A DNA stretch of 64,000 nt from Malachius bipustulatus (lineage: Eukaryota > Arthropoda > Insecta > Coleoptera > Melyridae), in the NCBI GenBank assembly GCA_910589415.1, contig OU342630.1, forward strand, positions 15,781,867 to 15,845,866, read 5' to 3'. Positions 11,419-23,930 of the stretch are shown here, piece by piece. Numbering within the stretch: the first letter of the stretch is position 1; each line of letters begins with the position of its first letter. A program made the position numbers and the translations under genes. The notes beneath the pieces are model-generated. The model worked only from the letters and a program-made list of their open reading frames with translations, ran no database searches and was not told where the DNA came from.

Positions 11419-11954
11419 GCCATCAATTTCTTATTTTAAATGGGACACCTGTATATTATTACATTTTCAGATTGGCTGAAAAAATGTAATAAAAATGGTG
11501 TTTATAGTTCAAGTGTGTGACGAGCTTAGACTCTTTTATTAATAGTCTAAGGTGACGAGATATTTGTGCGTTACAAACAAATGAAAATCGCAATTTTTCC
11601 ATTTTCAAAGCCGTATCGGAAAACGATTCACATGTCCCTATTTTAACTTTACATGTACCTACTTTTTTCTATGGTACAGAAATATTTTAAATTTTTTCTC
11701 AATTTTGTTTTTAAAAATCGCCGATTTTTCATCACTTAAATTTCATCCACATAATAGGATACTTCGTGAAAAGTTAAGATAGGGACATGTAGGCTGTTTT
11801 CTGATATCTTGACCCGTTTTCAATGTAATAAGCTTCTTTGAAAATGGAAAATTGCGATTTTCATTTGTTATATAACTTGTAAATCCCTCGTTACAAAACT
11901 TGAACTATAAACACCATTGTATTACTTTCCCATTTAAAATAGGAAAGTTGATGA
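11419..11954. mobile_element. Foldback element family B, copy 1
   Basis: Imperfect palindrome. Both arms carry ATTTTAAATGGGA, AATGGTGTTTATAGTTCAAG, ATGAAAATCGCAATTTT, a TC.GAAAAC. block and ACATGTCCCTAT in mirror order around a centre near 11690. Other copies lie at 17067-17620, 58088-58665 and 61032-61231. It is non-coding; the TA-target ends are better preserved in the 17-kb copy. Confidence 0.7.
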
Positions 11955-13781
11955 CAACTATGTTTTTTTTTTTGGTAATGTCAACTTACTGCACACAGTA
12001 TCCCTACAGATGTATTACCCGTTAACCCGCTGGACCTCCAAGCATTAGTGGATAAAAATCGACTAAAAATTAAAAAAAAATGCTTAAAATTAAACTAGGT
12101 ACTCGTACTTTTATAGGTGGAGAGATGAGAAATGCTATGTTGCCAGCTTGTCCTGTACTCTTCAATACTATGACCAAATTTCCTCAATTCACCCGGTATA
12201 AAATTATAAATAAAATGAAGTCGTTATTCAAGATATTGACAATGAACAAGTTCGCCCAACCTGTCTGTTATCGAATAAAAAATCGTGACATTTTCTTTGA
12301 ATACAAGTAGTAAGGATTGTGGAATACCTTGAAATAGAATTTTATGTTCTGAACCCCTATTCATAGAACTTCATAGAATCTATTCGTATTCAATTTATTG
12401 TGGACTGGTGAATCAAATACTTGACACTTATTCCAAATATAACACTTTTAAATTTTGTAGATTTGCCAAAAGTGTTTGAATTTTGATTATCGATGAAAAG
12501 AAATTACACAAAAAAATTAGTCATGTTACGAAATAATTTTTAATTATAACTCTATCTTTTATTTTTGTTTTTGTTAGTTAGATATCTTAACCACCTTCAA
12601 TAAATTGACCACAATAATACAATTTAAAAAATTATTCAAGAATCTAGAGCAATAATGTTATGATTAGCATAACAGTCACGGTAACACGAGTAACAGCTTA
12701 TAACACCGAACAGGTACTATTATAAGGATATAAAGATCTTCCTAGTGATCTAATAATAATTGTCCTACTATTCTGCGCATTCATTGTGATGCAAATAACA
12801 ACCGTAAAATAAGAATTTTTTTGCAAAAAATAACGGTTACGGAATAGGTAGGTATATACAATCTGTTATGGCTTCTGTTAAAGCGATCAATCTTTTTGTG
12901 TATATTGTTGAATAATAATGATAAAAATAATATACCCGCACGGTTGATTATTTCACACCTTATTCCAATTTGTTAGTTCGTTTAAATGCACATACAATAT
13001 GGATATAAAATTAATGCGTTTATGAGAGCCTAGGTGTTTGTTCCTCTAGAATTTGCATAAACCTTATAATAATAGATAATTTTAGCATTTCTAAAGCAAC
13101 TTAGTTTCTCCATCATTATGATAGATCTGAGTGGACTCGCATGATTAATTTCATACCTACTAAAGTTTTTGCAGATATCGAAGAAGATTTTGCTTCTTCT
13201 ATTTAGAGTGAGCTATAATAATATGTCGTATACCTTATTTTTTATTTAGATAGATTCCACCAAGTCAAAATTCTAGGGGAACGATTGGCAACAAGACTGA
13301 TTAGGTTGGTTATGGTGATAGTTGTTACTAGAATAATCACAAGAATAGTTACTAAACTAATTCAGGTTATGTCGATTAGTTGAAATGTCATTTTATTTCA
13401 AAATTTAAAATCCGAAAAACTAACGCAATTTTTAAAGTAAAATGGAAAATTTTAGAGACATTTTTTGTATGTCTCTTCTCTACCTATAACTATCTACTCT
13501 TATAAATCTCATGTATGTAGGATTAGACCGTTTTCTGTAAAAATGTTGAAAATAGAAGATCTGTTGAAATAGTGGTACATACTTACATTATTCAAGCATT
13601 TTTCAAGAATTTCTCAAGGAATATTTCAAGGAATCTGAATAAACTACATTTTTGTTTGATTTGGATAAACATTTGTCAATTAATATTGTTCACAGCATTT
13701 GATTATTCATTCTTTTTTTTTTTAAATACATTTATCTGCCTCAGCATTTTATTAATTTTGAATTTTCGCTGTGACTAAATA
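11955..13781. other. AT-rich DNA without recognised features
   Basis: Short frames only, with no repeat structure apparent to me. I see no gene. Confidence 0.45.
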
Positions 13782-15303
13782 GTTAGGGCCGCGGTGACAA
13801 AAGTGCCTTGCAACTCCCAAACGGATGAGAAGCACGGTTTTGTATAGTTCGATAGTGTCGTTCTCGAAATCCGTGTTGTCGAGTAGGGGTCTGGCGTTCG
13901 GCGTTGGGCGGCTATAGTATTTTTTCCGAATTTTGCCCAGCGGTTCCAAAAATTATTTCCCAAACGGATGAAAATTACTGGAGGGCATCTACGCAAACCC
14001 CCAATTACCGGAAAAATATTTTCATCCGATTTGATCCTTGCCGTAGCCTGCAGTACACTTAAATTGACCCAGACTCCGAAATGAAAAAAATCATCAGCCG
14101 CATGCATGCAACCGGACTGATATGAATGGTTATTATTTATGTTATTGGAAAAAAAAGTTTTCATCCAAAATGCGCCTGGAAAAATTATGCCAAAAAACAA
14201 AAAACCCCGCAGTGTTTAAAAAAAATGTTTTTTAAACTGTCACAGTCTAGATTTTGTTTTTGATCGCGCCTAACCAACGCCAACACCTCGTGTTTCCGTG
14301 ATTCGGTTTTAATTTCGTGCCACTAAACATGTCGTGCATCTTTTGTAAAAAAATTACCGACGATAAGCTCAAAAAATTTCACAGTTTCCATAGGAATGGT
14401 ACCGAACTTCATCAGAACTTTCCTCTGATATCCGAAAATATGTGGCTATACATATATACTTTGGTATCAATCGGCCTATATAATAACCAAATTTAATTCA
14501 CGCGCAAAGCGAGTCAAACGCTAGTAAAGAGATACTAGCTAATTTGTGGATGAAGTATGCGCTTGGAGAGTTCACACGGTCCAAAAGTCGGAGTGTTCCC
14601 TTCATAATCTTCAAATCAGAGGAAAAAAGTCTCATCAATGTTTAGGACAATAATACACAATTTGATTGTAATCGGGCCTTTCCACATTAAAGATTGAACA
14701 TTCAGATCCTGCAGTTTCCCGTATTAATGAATATATCGGAGCATTATTATGGATGATCTGAACTTGACCGCAACAAATTTGGATGAAAATAATTTTTCGA
14801 TGTTCTGTAGGTATCAAAGAACCTGTGGGCAAATTTTCATCCATTTTGGAATTACTTTATCAAATTTGGCCCATTTAAATTTTGGAAAATTGTTAGAAAG
14901 CCATCGCGATACATAGAGCAAAAAATTTTTTTTTACATATTCTCAGACACGAACTATATCTCCCTGCCAAATTTCAAGTTCAAATAGGGAAATTTTTCCC
15001 CCCACACTTTTTTTCATTTTTTTAGAGCTTCTGGAAGAGCTCTTTGCAAATATCAAATCGGATGAAAATATTTTTCCGGTAATTGGGGGTTTGCGTAGAT
15101 GCCCTCCAGTAATTTTCATCCGTTTGGGAAATAATTTTTGGAAGCGCTGGGCAAAATTCGGAAAAAATACTATAGAAGCCCAACGCCGAACGCCAGACCC
15201 CTACTCGACAACACGGATTTCGAGAACGACACTCGAACTATACAAAACCGTGCTTCTCATCCGTTTGGGAGTTGCAAGGCACTTTTGTCACCGCGGCCCT
15301 AAC
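13782..15303. mobile_element. 1.5-kb foldback element with 250-bp terminal repeats
   Basis: Arms at about 13782-14033 and 15053-15303 are nearly perfect reverse complements. They start GTTAGGGCCGCGGTGAC and end at ATCGGATGAAAATA. Inside each arm, and again in the interior (near 14157, 14781 and 14836), the motif GGATGAAAAT or a close variant recurs, as expected for subterminal transposase-binding repeats. The terminal GGGCCGCGG is unlike the CAGGGTG mariner ends elsewhere in the window, so this is another superfamily. Frames along the arms are mirror images of each other, not genes. No transposase is recognisable. Confidence 0.75.
14329..14496 (+). other. Short frame with a CxxC start inside the 13.8-15.3 kb element
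   Basis: A 55-codon frame starts with a Met-Ser-Cys-Ile-Phe-Cys run and is rich in Lys, His and Asn. The early Cys pair followed by later His residues recalls the beginning of a zinc-binding domain and could be the degraded first exon of a transposase. There is too little sequence to assign a family, and chance is quite possible. Confidence 0.2.
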
Positions 15304-15900
15304 TAAAAGTACCAAGTGAGGACCCAGGCCTAGTTTAGCAAAACGTCATTGGATATTAGGTATACCTAGTCAATACAAACAGCAGGTAAATTTATCCTCA
15401 AAAAATGATTAGCTATACTAAAAAAGGATTATTTTCAAAGAAAATAAAATAAATATTTGAATTTTTTAATTTATGTTTTATAACAGTGCAACTTAACAAC
15501 AAGAAAACATGTTTTGCAGGTGACGCCATAGCCTATACCCGAATCAGGGAGTGTTGCCGTAACTTTAGTCACAACGTAAATTTTTGCCAAGTTCAAGAAA
15601 ACAGGCTCCCATCTGACAATATCAAAATTACTGGTAAAAGATTGCACAGGTTACCAACTTGACAACTGTCTGCCAAGTCCATCTAAATCAAAAATAAACT
15701 TCATATTACACTCCTCTAATTATAACCTAGAACATTAAAACTAAAAAATACTAAAAAATATAACCTAAAATTAAGCGTTTTCGAAAAATTCATCAAACAT
15801 TAGACTCTTACCCATATCCAAACATATCTTATCAATTGTAATCAACAATCTCTATATCATGTTTTTTGTCAAGTAAGCCGTATATATCTTAGAAAAGATA
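15304..15900. other. Spacer between two foldback elements
   Basis: AT-rich DNA with no gene or repeat recognised. Confidence 0.4.
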
Positions 15901-16648
15901 CAGGGGTGTTGAAAAAGATATTTATTTCAGTTTTCGCCGTTAAACTTGGGCATTTCACAATATTTTATTTTTTTACTAAGAGATTAAGTATTTATTATAA
16001 TTTAGAGCACACAAAAGGAAAGAAAACCTGAATGAAAACATTCATCAGTGGCGTAATTACATGCTATATGACCCCTTTTTCACTGAACAACTTCTACGTC
16101 CATTGACTAACAAGACCTGACGTTACAGCGTTAGATTCCCTGGAGATTTTTTACAAAAAAAGTATACTTATATATAAATATTCGAAATTCCTCATAGTTT
16201 TCAAGTAAATTGAGTCTAAGCTTCATCATACTGCATAAATAAGCTCATTTTTTTGATTTGATATTTTTGGATAGGTATAAAATAATAATCTAAAAATTAC
16301 ATGATTTGTATAGCAAAACAAGTGGTTTGAGGTAGTTTAGACTCATTTTACCCAAAAACTATGGGGAATTTCGTATATTCATAAGTACCTATATCTTCTT
16401 TTGTAAGAAATCTACAGGGAATCAAACGCTGATAAGTAAGATCTTGTAAGTCCATGGGCGTAGAAGTTGTTGAGCGAAAAAGCGGTCATATACCCTGTAT
16501 CTACGCCAATGATGAGTTTTTCCCCCGTGTTTTCTTAATTTTGTGTGGTATAAATTATAATAAATAAACGCTTTCTATAAAATTAAAATATTGAGAAATG
16601 CCCAAGTTATACGGCGAAAACTGTAAAAAAAATTGTTTCAACACCCTG
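15901..16648. mobile_element. TA-flanked foldback element (748 bp)
   Basis: It starts CAGGGGTGTTGAAA after a TA and ends TTTCAACACCCTG followed by TG, a likely mutated TA. The arms pair over roughly 330 bp each (landmarks AGTTTTCGCCGT, CTTGGGCATTTC, AACTTCTACG.CCATTGACT), leaving a very short centre. It is non-coding, a mariner-type non-autonomous element. Confidence 0.75.
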
Positions 16649-17066
16649 TGTCTTTTTTTCTAAGCTTTTCCGGACATATGTTCATGTGAACTTTAATTCC
16701 CTAAAATAGGTAGGTGTTTTCTATAAAGTGGTGAAGTTCTGCTACAAACAACTGACTCACCCTAATTCTAATGATTATGATACGATACAGATAGAAGCGA
16801 TGCCATAATAAATATTTGTTATATTTTGTTGATTTTAGATACTCGTAACTCTCGATAAGTTCATTTGAAACAGTTATTCATTTCCTTATTGTTTCTTAAA
16901 TTTACATAAGGTGAATCATACGTAACGAATAAATTCATTTTCCCATCAGTAATATTTGTAGAATTAATAAAAAAATAAAAAATAAATGAAAAAAAAACGA
17001 AAGAGGTAGGTAAATTTTAAAATTTAATTTATGTTCTGTTTACGTAATATTTTTTATACTGCTATA

Positions 17067-17620
17067 CTTATTCCTTGGCTCAGTAATGACGACATGGTAT
17101 TTTTTACATAGAAAACCCTGTATATTATTGCATTTTCATTTTTCAGATTGTCTGAGAATATTCAGTAATAATGCTTTTGAGAATGAAAATAGCAATTTTT
17201 TATTTTGACAGCAGTGTACCTACATCTGAAACGGCTCCAAATGTCGGAAAACGGCTTACATTTCCCTATAGTTTAAATTTTAATACAGAGTCATGAAAAT
17301 TATCAGATTTTCAATCACCCTGTATAAACATTTCAAGAATACTGTAAAGTAATTATTAACACATGAAAAATTCAGATAGGGACATAAATAAGCCGCTTTC
17401 CGATATTTGGAGCCGTTTCCGATGTATAGATAGGTACCTACACTGTTTTCAAATTGCGATTTTCACTTGTTTATAACCTACTCGATTTAAACTGCAACTG
17501 TAAAAACCATATTGCATTCTTACTGGATTTTTCAGAAAATGTCAAAATGTAATAATACGACGAATGTGCTATTAAAAAAAAAAAAAACAATGTCGTCATT
17601 ACTGAGCCAAGGAACACTCT
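17067..17620. mobile_element. Foldback element family B, copy 2
   Basis: Flanked by TA on both sides. The ends share TTCCTTGGCTCAGTAATGAC in inverted orientation. The body carries the family B landmarks (CCTGTATATTATT, AGATTGTCTGA, GAAAACGGCTTACAT with CCCTAT, AAACTGCAACTGTAAAAACC) arranged as a palindrome. It is non-coding and gives the clearest view of the family's ends. Confidence 0.75.
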
Positions 17621-18519
17621 GTATAAATAAAATGTTACGTCAAAAGAACATAAATTATATTGACTTGTTTGGTTTTTTTTTAATTCTACAAATAAATGTT
17701 AACTGAGAAAATGAATTTACTTGTACTTAACATATGTTTCACCCTGTATAAGCTTAACTGAATCTCTTATTTTATGAATTAAACTTTATCAAAACGGATT
17801 CTGATACTTGCAGACTTCCATAAATTACAAAAACTGAGTAACATTTCCATCCAATTGCCTAAGGAAAGGCGGTTTCGTCCACTTAAGTTCGCTCGACAAA
17901 CTATGCCCCTTATGTTTCTAATATTTTCTTTCACATTCGAAATCAAATTTCCTGTCCCTCGACAACTTTTGCGTGGAAATTTTGACTGCCGTATTGGCAA
18001 GCGAATAAATAAGTTATTTTAATTAAAGCGCGAAGAATGCTTCCTACGCCTTCTCGATTAGGGTAATTACGAGGAGTTCCAGATATAGCTTGCATAATAA
18101 TTATTATAAATTAAGTAAGCAGTTCAATTGTGAACAGTCCAACAATACTCTATAAATATTCAATTCTGGGATATGGAACACAAGTCACATGCAAAGTAGA
18201 AATATGTAACGAGTGAATTTATATTGTATTATTATTTACCTTTACGCAATGCCCATGATTGCATTAGGTAGCCTTCAAAAGCAATTTGCAAACAGAACAG
18301 ATATGCATTATAATGTGTGTACTTACTTGGAGCTTGGAAACGACAATTATTAATTTGATTATATGTCGCTCCAAAAAAATTACTAGGAATTTTGTATACA
18401 GGGTGATTAAAACTACATTGACACTAAGAAATATGACTGTTATTTCTCTTGTGTTATGATGATTTATGCCTAAGAGAGAGCGATGTGATATGGAATATCA
18501 TCGTGATTTTAATTACATA
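17621..18519. other. Spacer without recognised features
   Basis: AT-rich sequence with no gene or repeat recognised. A CAGGGTGATTAAAACT sequence near 18400 resembles one solitary TA-element end. Confidence 0.35.
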
Positions 18520-19040
18520 TCTTCGAGAGTCGCGTCTATTTGCAAAGGTATGAGAAAGGCAGGGTGGATTGTAAAAGTGTAAGAACCGGTCAGAACCAGC
18601 GGCTCAGACCGAACAATCGAACCGTTGAAAACACAATTAGAAAATATTCGGATAAATCTGCCCAAATGCTACTCAACAGTCAGGGAGAAGGGCGCTTTCA
18701 AAAATTCGAAAATTCAAAATACCTAGAAATAACGTTTAACAGAACGTTGATATACAAATCATAAAGCATTTACAGAGAAAGGCTTAATCAGAAAAAATAT
18801 GAAGAAACTCTCTGAAATAAAATGGGTAGGTAGTGATTTTTGGTACAGACTAATACTGTCGAATAAGGCACCCTGGGCTGGGATGCTAATGGATTTAAGG
18901 TAGAATACGATCAGCCAAGAGATAAGATTGACAAATAACACACTCTTCAAGGTTATACTTCACGACCTTGGAGTGGCGTCTTATAACCAAAGAAGATTTT
19001 TCTCAGACCCACGACAGAAAAGTTTTATCAGAGTGTCATG
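18520..19040 (+). pseudogene. Tc1-like transposase relic
   Basis: The frame opening near 18540 encodes a helix-turn-helix-like N-terminus with the run TVENTIRKYSDKSAQMLLN, the kind of paired DNA-binding segment found in Tc1-family transposases. Further downstream, separated by stops and frame changes, are Lys-rich and aromatic stretches, with a KNMKK-like pattern near 18800 and an FSD-like segment near 19000. I see no intact catalytic DDE set. The call rests on general resemblance of the N-terminal part, and the copy is long dead. Confidence 0.45.
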
Positions 19041-19960
19041 AACATGTAGCGTCTCAGAATCACTATGCTTACCTCTCTAATATATGGTCGCTAAGTGATG
19101 AGAGCGTTAAGCAAAATAATACGAGACAATAAGGCTAAAATGGTTGCTGCTTCTGGAAATGTAGGCCTAAATGGCTTTGGCAATCATGTATATAACCTAA
19201 AGGCTCTGACCATGTAATTTTGATGCTGTCTTTTCATCCTACCCAAGTATCCCATAACGAGCAGAATAATTTTTTTTCAATTTTTACTTTCCAGGATCAG
19301 TCTCAAAGTCACGCCATGAAGTTGTTGTTTGTTGTTTGATGAAGGAATGGCCTCGACTATGAAATCATTAGTAAAATCAAAAGAAGTAGTTTATAATAGT
19401 TGCTCGGTGATTTCTTGCTAAGCATTTGATTATGTACCATACGATCGATTAAATCTATCGTTAAATTATCGATTAAATCTGTTTCGTGTACAAAATCGAT
19501 AGTGACAAAAACAACACTGACACATATGCTCACCACCCTGTCAATAACCAGAGCAATGACAACAACACCTTCAGCCGCTATGAATGTTATTCCGGGGCTG
19601 CCGACGTTTACCATTTGGATAAAATGGGAGGTTATGACCTCCAAAAGAATGCGAGACTCGAGAACATAGAGAGGCGGAGATTACAAGACATATACTGAGA
19701 TGACCAACGTCACTGAGATGGAGATCCGCGACCTTGCGTCTGTCATGAGAAAAATTAGGAGAAAGAAGAAATTTTCCCTGCTAATTACCAAAAAGGAAAA
19801 ATGGGAAAAAGGAGAAGTAACCCTCGAATCAGGAGGACTAGGTTGCTTTACGGAGTTTCCAGGAATAAGAATCGTTACATTTGAGCGGGAATGTGCTTGA
19901 CAGGAGAGGAACTCGGAAAGATCTTTTCCCCTAAAATAAGAGTCTAAATGATATAAAATA
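19041..19960. other. No confident feature
   Basis: Short frames occur on both strands near 19357-19900, including a Lys-rich one on the plus strand, but none has a recognisable domain or splice context. This may be decayed transposon sequence. Confidence 0.35.
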
Positions 19961-20056
19961 AAAATTGGAAAGTAAAATTAAAATATAAAATATATGACAT
20001 TTAGATTTAAATCTATATGTCATATATTTTATAATTTAATTTTACTTTTCAATTTT
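19961..20056. repeat. Near-perfect 96-bp palindrome
   Basis: Arms of 48 bp mirror around the centre at 20008/20009 (AGATTTAAATCT). They carry AAGTAAAATTAAAATATAAA and its complement. It directly abuts the dispersed repeat that follows, as if it were one arm system of the same element. Confidence 0.7.
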
Positions 20057-20190
20057 TAAAAGTACTTTACTTATTATTAAATGTGATCAAGGGACTAATG
20101 ACTAATCAGTCCTGAAACGTTAAACTTTCGATTGGAAACTTCGAAAATAGTAAGCCGGAACCTAAAGCCCAATTATCAAAATAATACCTA
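20057..20190 (+). repeat. Dispersed repeat with GGGACT..AGTCC..GAAACG motif
   Basis: It contains a short stem (GGGACT at 20091-20096, AGTCC at 20108-20112) followed by TGAAACGTT and, after 60 bases, GGAACCTAAAGCCC. Related copies lie at 57840-57990 and 39910-40020. The order recalls a retroelement-derived hammerhead relic; the function is unknown. Confidence 0.5.
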
Positions 20191-20599
20191 ATATACTTTG
20201 GTTCAATATTTACAATTTTCTAAAAAAAAAATTGTAACTAGATACATGAAAAGTTAAAATAACCTCCCCTTCACCGATGCCTCCAAAAGCGACCGTTGGT
20301 TGTGCCATCACGTCCACAAATGACTCCCCAAACAAGTTCTCAGATATAATCAGCTTCACGAAAGACACTAGAATCTACCACCTCCTTCCTATAAAACCAA
20401 TTGTTATCCAATCATGTGTTCGTGTCGATAACCTCTTACGGTTGAAGACAAATTAATGCCAATAAAAAAAACATAACTTTGATTTGTTTTATATGTATTT
20501 TTGGGACACTGTTCATTTTGAATATAATTTTAAAATGTACCTTTAACGAGTCTCTATTCACTCCAAAAACATTTTTTTTTTCAAATCAAAGGACATAGC

Positions 20600-20985
20600 C
20601 ATAATCTTCCGTCGCGTATACCGTGAAGAAGCCTGTATACCTATGCACCGATTGGCAGGCTACCACAAAAGTGCTAGGCTCGTGTGAGTTCCTACAGGTT
20701 CCTGAAGGAATACCAGGTAACGAGTGGAAGAAGCCTACACTCGGTCGGACTAATAAAGGCCTTCTCAAAGAGGCTATTAAGAGATGGGTCCAAAAAGGTC
20801 TATAGAAATATTGAGAGGCAACTTCAGGCTGCAGTCAGGCCAGACTGTTTCTAGCCGGTTCGGAGGGAAACAAGCTTGCCTACATGATCAAACTGAACCG
20901 GGAGGAGCCTTGGGTGAAAAGCGCCTTTGGTGGCCTAGTCGCTTGGGGTTGTTCCCACCATTTACCTATTGTTGATTCTGTGTTT
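20600..20985 (+). pseudogene. Non-LTR retrotransposon RNase H-like relic
   Basis: One plus frame (20623-20805) carries LCTDWQA..., then VPEGIPGNEW. The latter resembles the V-P-G-H-x-G-I-P-G-N-E motif of RNase H domains in jockey/I/R1-type retrotransposons, with the key His replaced by Glu. The frame is interrupted, and the following frame (20784-20975) looks like the eroded C-terminal part. The composition is GC-richer than the surroundings. It is a dead fragment. Confidence 0.45.
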
Positions 20986-23348
20986 TGAATGATTATTATT
21001 ACTGTAATTTTGTGATTGTTTCTCAATACAGCTAACAATGGGCTGATAGGTATTATTCAACATCAAAGTAAGAATTATACAGGGTGTTGATTTTCAAAGC
21101 GGGCCATGGAGAATTAGCATTGCGAATGTGGTTCATTCCCTCGCCGTTTAAACTGACAGAAATGGACTTAGTATCAAAATGAAGCTAAAATTATTGCGCA
21201 TAGCGCTTGATATCAGAAATTAGTTGAAATTCACATTGTTCTCCTAAAAACTTTAGTTTCAAAAATTCAAGTAATTTTTCATGTTAATCAAAAAATTGCA
21301 ACAAAGCAACGTTTATAATGCTATGTAATTTCCCTTTGAAATTAACACAATATAGTGTGTTGTAGGTATATTTTATAGGTGTTATAAATCATATATTGTT
21401 CGCATTGATGTTAGAGGGTTTAGTTTAGTATAACTTGAAAACATGAACAACAGAGGAAACCTGAAGTTGACTCTGCATTAAATAAACAGTTAGCCACCTT
21501 AATTACTACATTTTACCTTAATTATTACCTTAATTCGCCTTAATTACATTAACTACATTTAAATGGCAGTCCTATAAAAATAAAGCGACGTTCTTAGAAC
21601 TCACTTGGATGTTGACGGCATTACAACATCCGAGATAGATGATCAAAATGTGAAAATGCCTAGATATCCTAAAAAACTTTTTAAGCCTAAAATACTTTTA
21701 GGCTTAGGGCACAGTATTATGGCCGCTGACTGTTTCCGCGATAGACTAGAACGCTCTATCTGATTCTAGTTTTATTAACGGTACTAAGTGAGCTATGTAC
21801 TTTTATCATCGTTAAGAGTCCTTTTAAGAGTTTATATGAGTTAATGAAAGGTAAAAAAGCACACTTTTTCCTTATTTTCAGTCAGTTCAAATATAACCGA
21901 GATTAATTGGGGCGAAAATAGACTTACAGCCAGTATTATAAAGGCTCATTAAGTTAACCAGCAGATTTCTGGGTTTTTAGAACCGTTTATACCGTTTTTA
22001 GAAAAGGTATCTACCGTAGGTAGAAAATATAGCAATTTATTGATTCTTGGTATGAAAGGGATTACAAAAATGTTAATAAAAGTTATTTGACATCGATATT
22101 AGCTTTCAAAATGGATTAGAAATTTACCCGTTAGCTTAATGATGCTCTATGATTAGTTAGCCTATGATACTGAACTGGCTGTTATTCTAAATTAGAGGGT
22201 TGTTAAGCAGGTAGGTAATCACTGATTTCAGTAAAATTCCCGGTAAATGGGTTGTCCTATTTCTTAAAGCAGCAGAATGACATCCAGACCCACAAAATAC
22301 ATGTCGACTTGAGGATAAAAGTGTAAAACTATAAGAAGTTTAAATTAACATTTTAGGTTAATATGTTGAAAAAGACCTGTTAAGTTGAAAAAGACCTGAG
22401 CGTTGAAAGAGATGGGCATGAGGTATAATATGCCTTTATTAAGAATAAAACACTATTTTAAATCATTTGAAGACCACTGGGATCAGAAAAGTCATTAAAA
22501 TGAAAATAATTTCCAACATTTCCAATGGAAAAAACTTGTATAGAAAACTTAAAAGATGTGTTTATTCAGGGAATAAAATCAAGAAAAATCCAGTTGTTAA
22601 GTTCAGAGCGCTTAAAAATTCAGTTCACCTTTGTAAGTCGATTTCACTTTTACCTCGCTTTTACCTTAATAAAGAACAATTCCAAAGAGTATAACAATTA
22701 AAGTTTCTCTGGGTCGATTATTGCCCTGAGAAACAATTAGAATCAGAGCCCGAATAAAAATCTTCAAAGATTCCCAACTTCAAATAAGATTAATAATAAA
22801 GGCCTCCAACAAAAGCGAGCGGCAAATATTATGACCTGGCGGTTCAAAAACTTCTTTAAATTCAATTATTGTTTAAAACTCATGGCAACCATACAACATA
22901 ATTACCTACGGCATAATTCCTCAGTTGATGGTCGCTGAACTAGCTGTTAATCCCCATTCACATGAGAATGGCATGAATATTCATAATTTGAACAAGATAA
23001 CGTTATGATTTTCTCATTTGCAATTACCTTTATTACGTAAAGAAGCGAATCAGCAACTGTAATTAAAATATTGAATTAGATTTATCAGATGGTTGAGTTC
23101 TATTACTGATCTCTTTAGATAACGGCGTTCACATTATAGCGCTTCATTACTACATAAATATTCTTCAATCAAGCATAAAGCAGAGAAAATTTCAAATCAT
23201 AGTAATTTCATAATCAGTGCATTCAAAAAAGTTGTCAATGATAAAATGACAGACTAAAACGAGTCATTAAATTATATCCTCGTCGTAGAACCGATTTCTA
23301 AGAGTAATGTTATTTTTTATTTTGAATACAATGACATTATAAGAGCAC
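20986..23348. other. AT-rich DNA without a gene
   Basis: A solitary element end (TA followed by CAGGGTGTTGATTTTC) begins near 21079, with no partner found. Near 22360-22400 the 15-mer GTTGAAAAAGACCTG occurs twice in tandem. Otherwise nothing is recognised. Confidence 0.4.
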
Positions 23349-23930
23349 GGTAAATATTTTTCCACGTACATCCACGTATCCCAAGTTCCATAAATTTTTT
23401 CGGGACCGAGGAGCGAAATAGGGGTATTGGGCGAGTAAGAAGCTAAAAACACCTATTGTAAAAAAATATTAAGGTCACAACTAAAGTCTCTTAGACACTA
23501 CGGTCGCTTTCTTATTTTTTTCTTCACGTTCAGGGCAATATTCGAAATTGACAGTAGCACGATTATTATTTTAATATTTGCATTTATTTTGCATTTACAT
23601 TCCAAAAAGCGTGACATCGATCACTATAGTCTGGATACGATATGATAAAGGTATATCCGTTCAAATACTGACCTGTACCATCGGCAACATTACGAAGCGG
23701 GTGGCCGCCTTAATTGTACTGCTTGTTTATTATGTGATATAGGTACGCGGTATTAATCAGGACCGGACTCCCTAAGACCGATTTTTAGTGCCTTTTTTTT
23801 GCTAACCATGCTTTGCAAAGTAAATGAATACCTTCCTGGTGTTACTATAGGTACATCCTCCACCCCTATATGTATAGGGGCGCCATAGTGAAACTGTATA
23901 GGATATACCCAGATGTAAATAATAATGACC
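23349..23930 (+). mobile_element. Dispersed repeat family A, copy 2
   Basis: It runs from GGTAAATATT to AATAATGACC in the same order as the 10492-11065 copy, with shared CGGGACCGAGGAG, CACTACGGTCG, GTGACATCGATCACTAT and TGGTGTTACTATAGGTA blocks. The central 200 bp diverge most. The ends are less symmetrical than in copy 1. It is non-coding. Confidence 0.7.

Noticed and set aside
13775..15306. Frames of 65-141 codons at both ends of the 13.8-15.3 kb element
   Set aside because: They are mirror images of each other across the terminal inverted repeat, so the similarity comes from the repeat and not from a protein.
19357..19644. 95-codon hydrophobic minus frame that could suggest a membrane protein
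   Set aside because: Val/Ile-rich composition from repeated GATTAAATC words, no signal peptide or family, and a conflicting plus frame.
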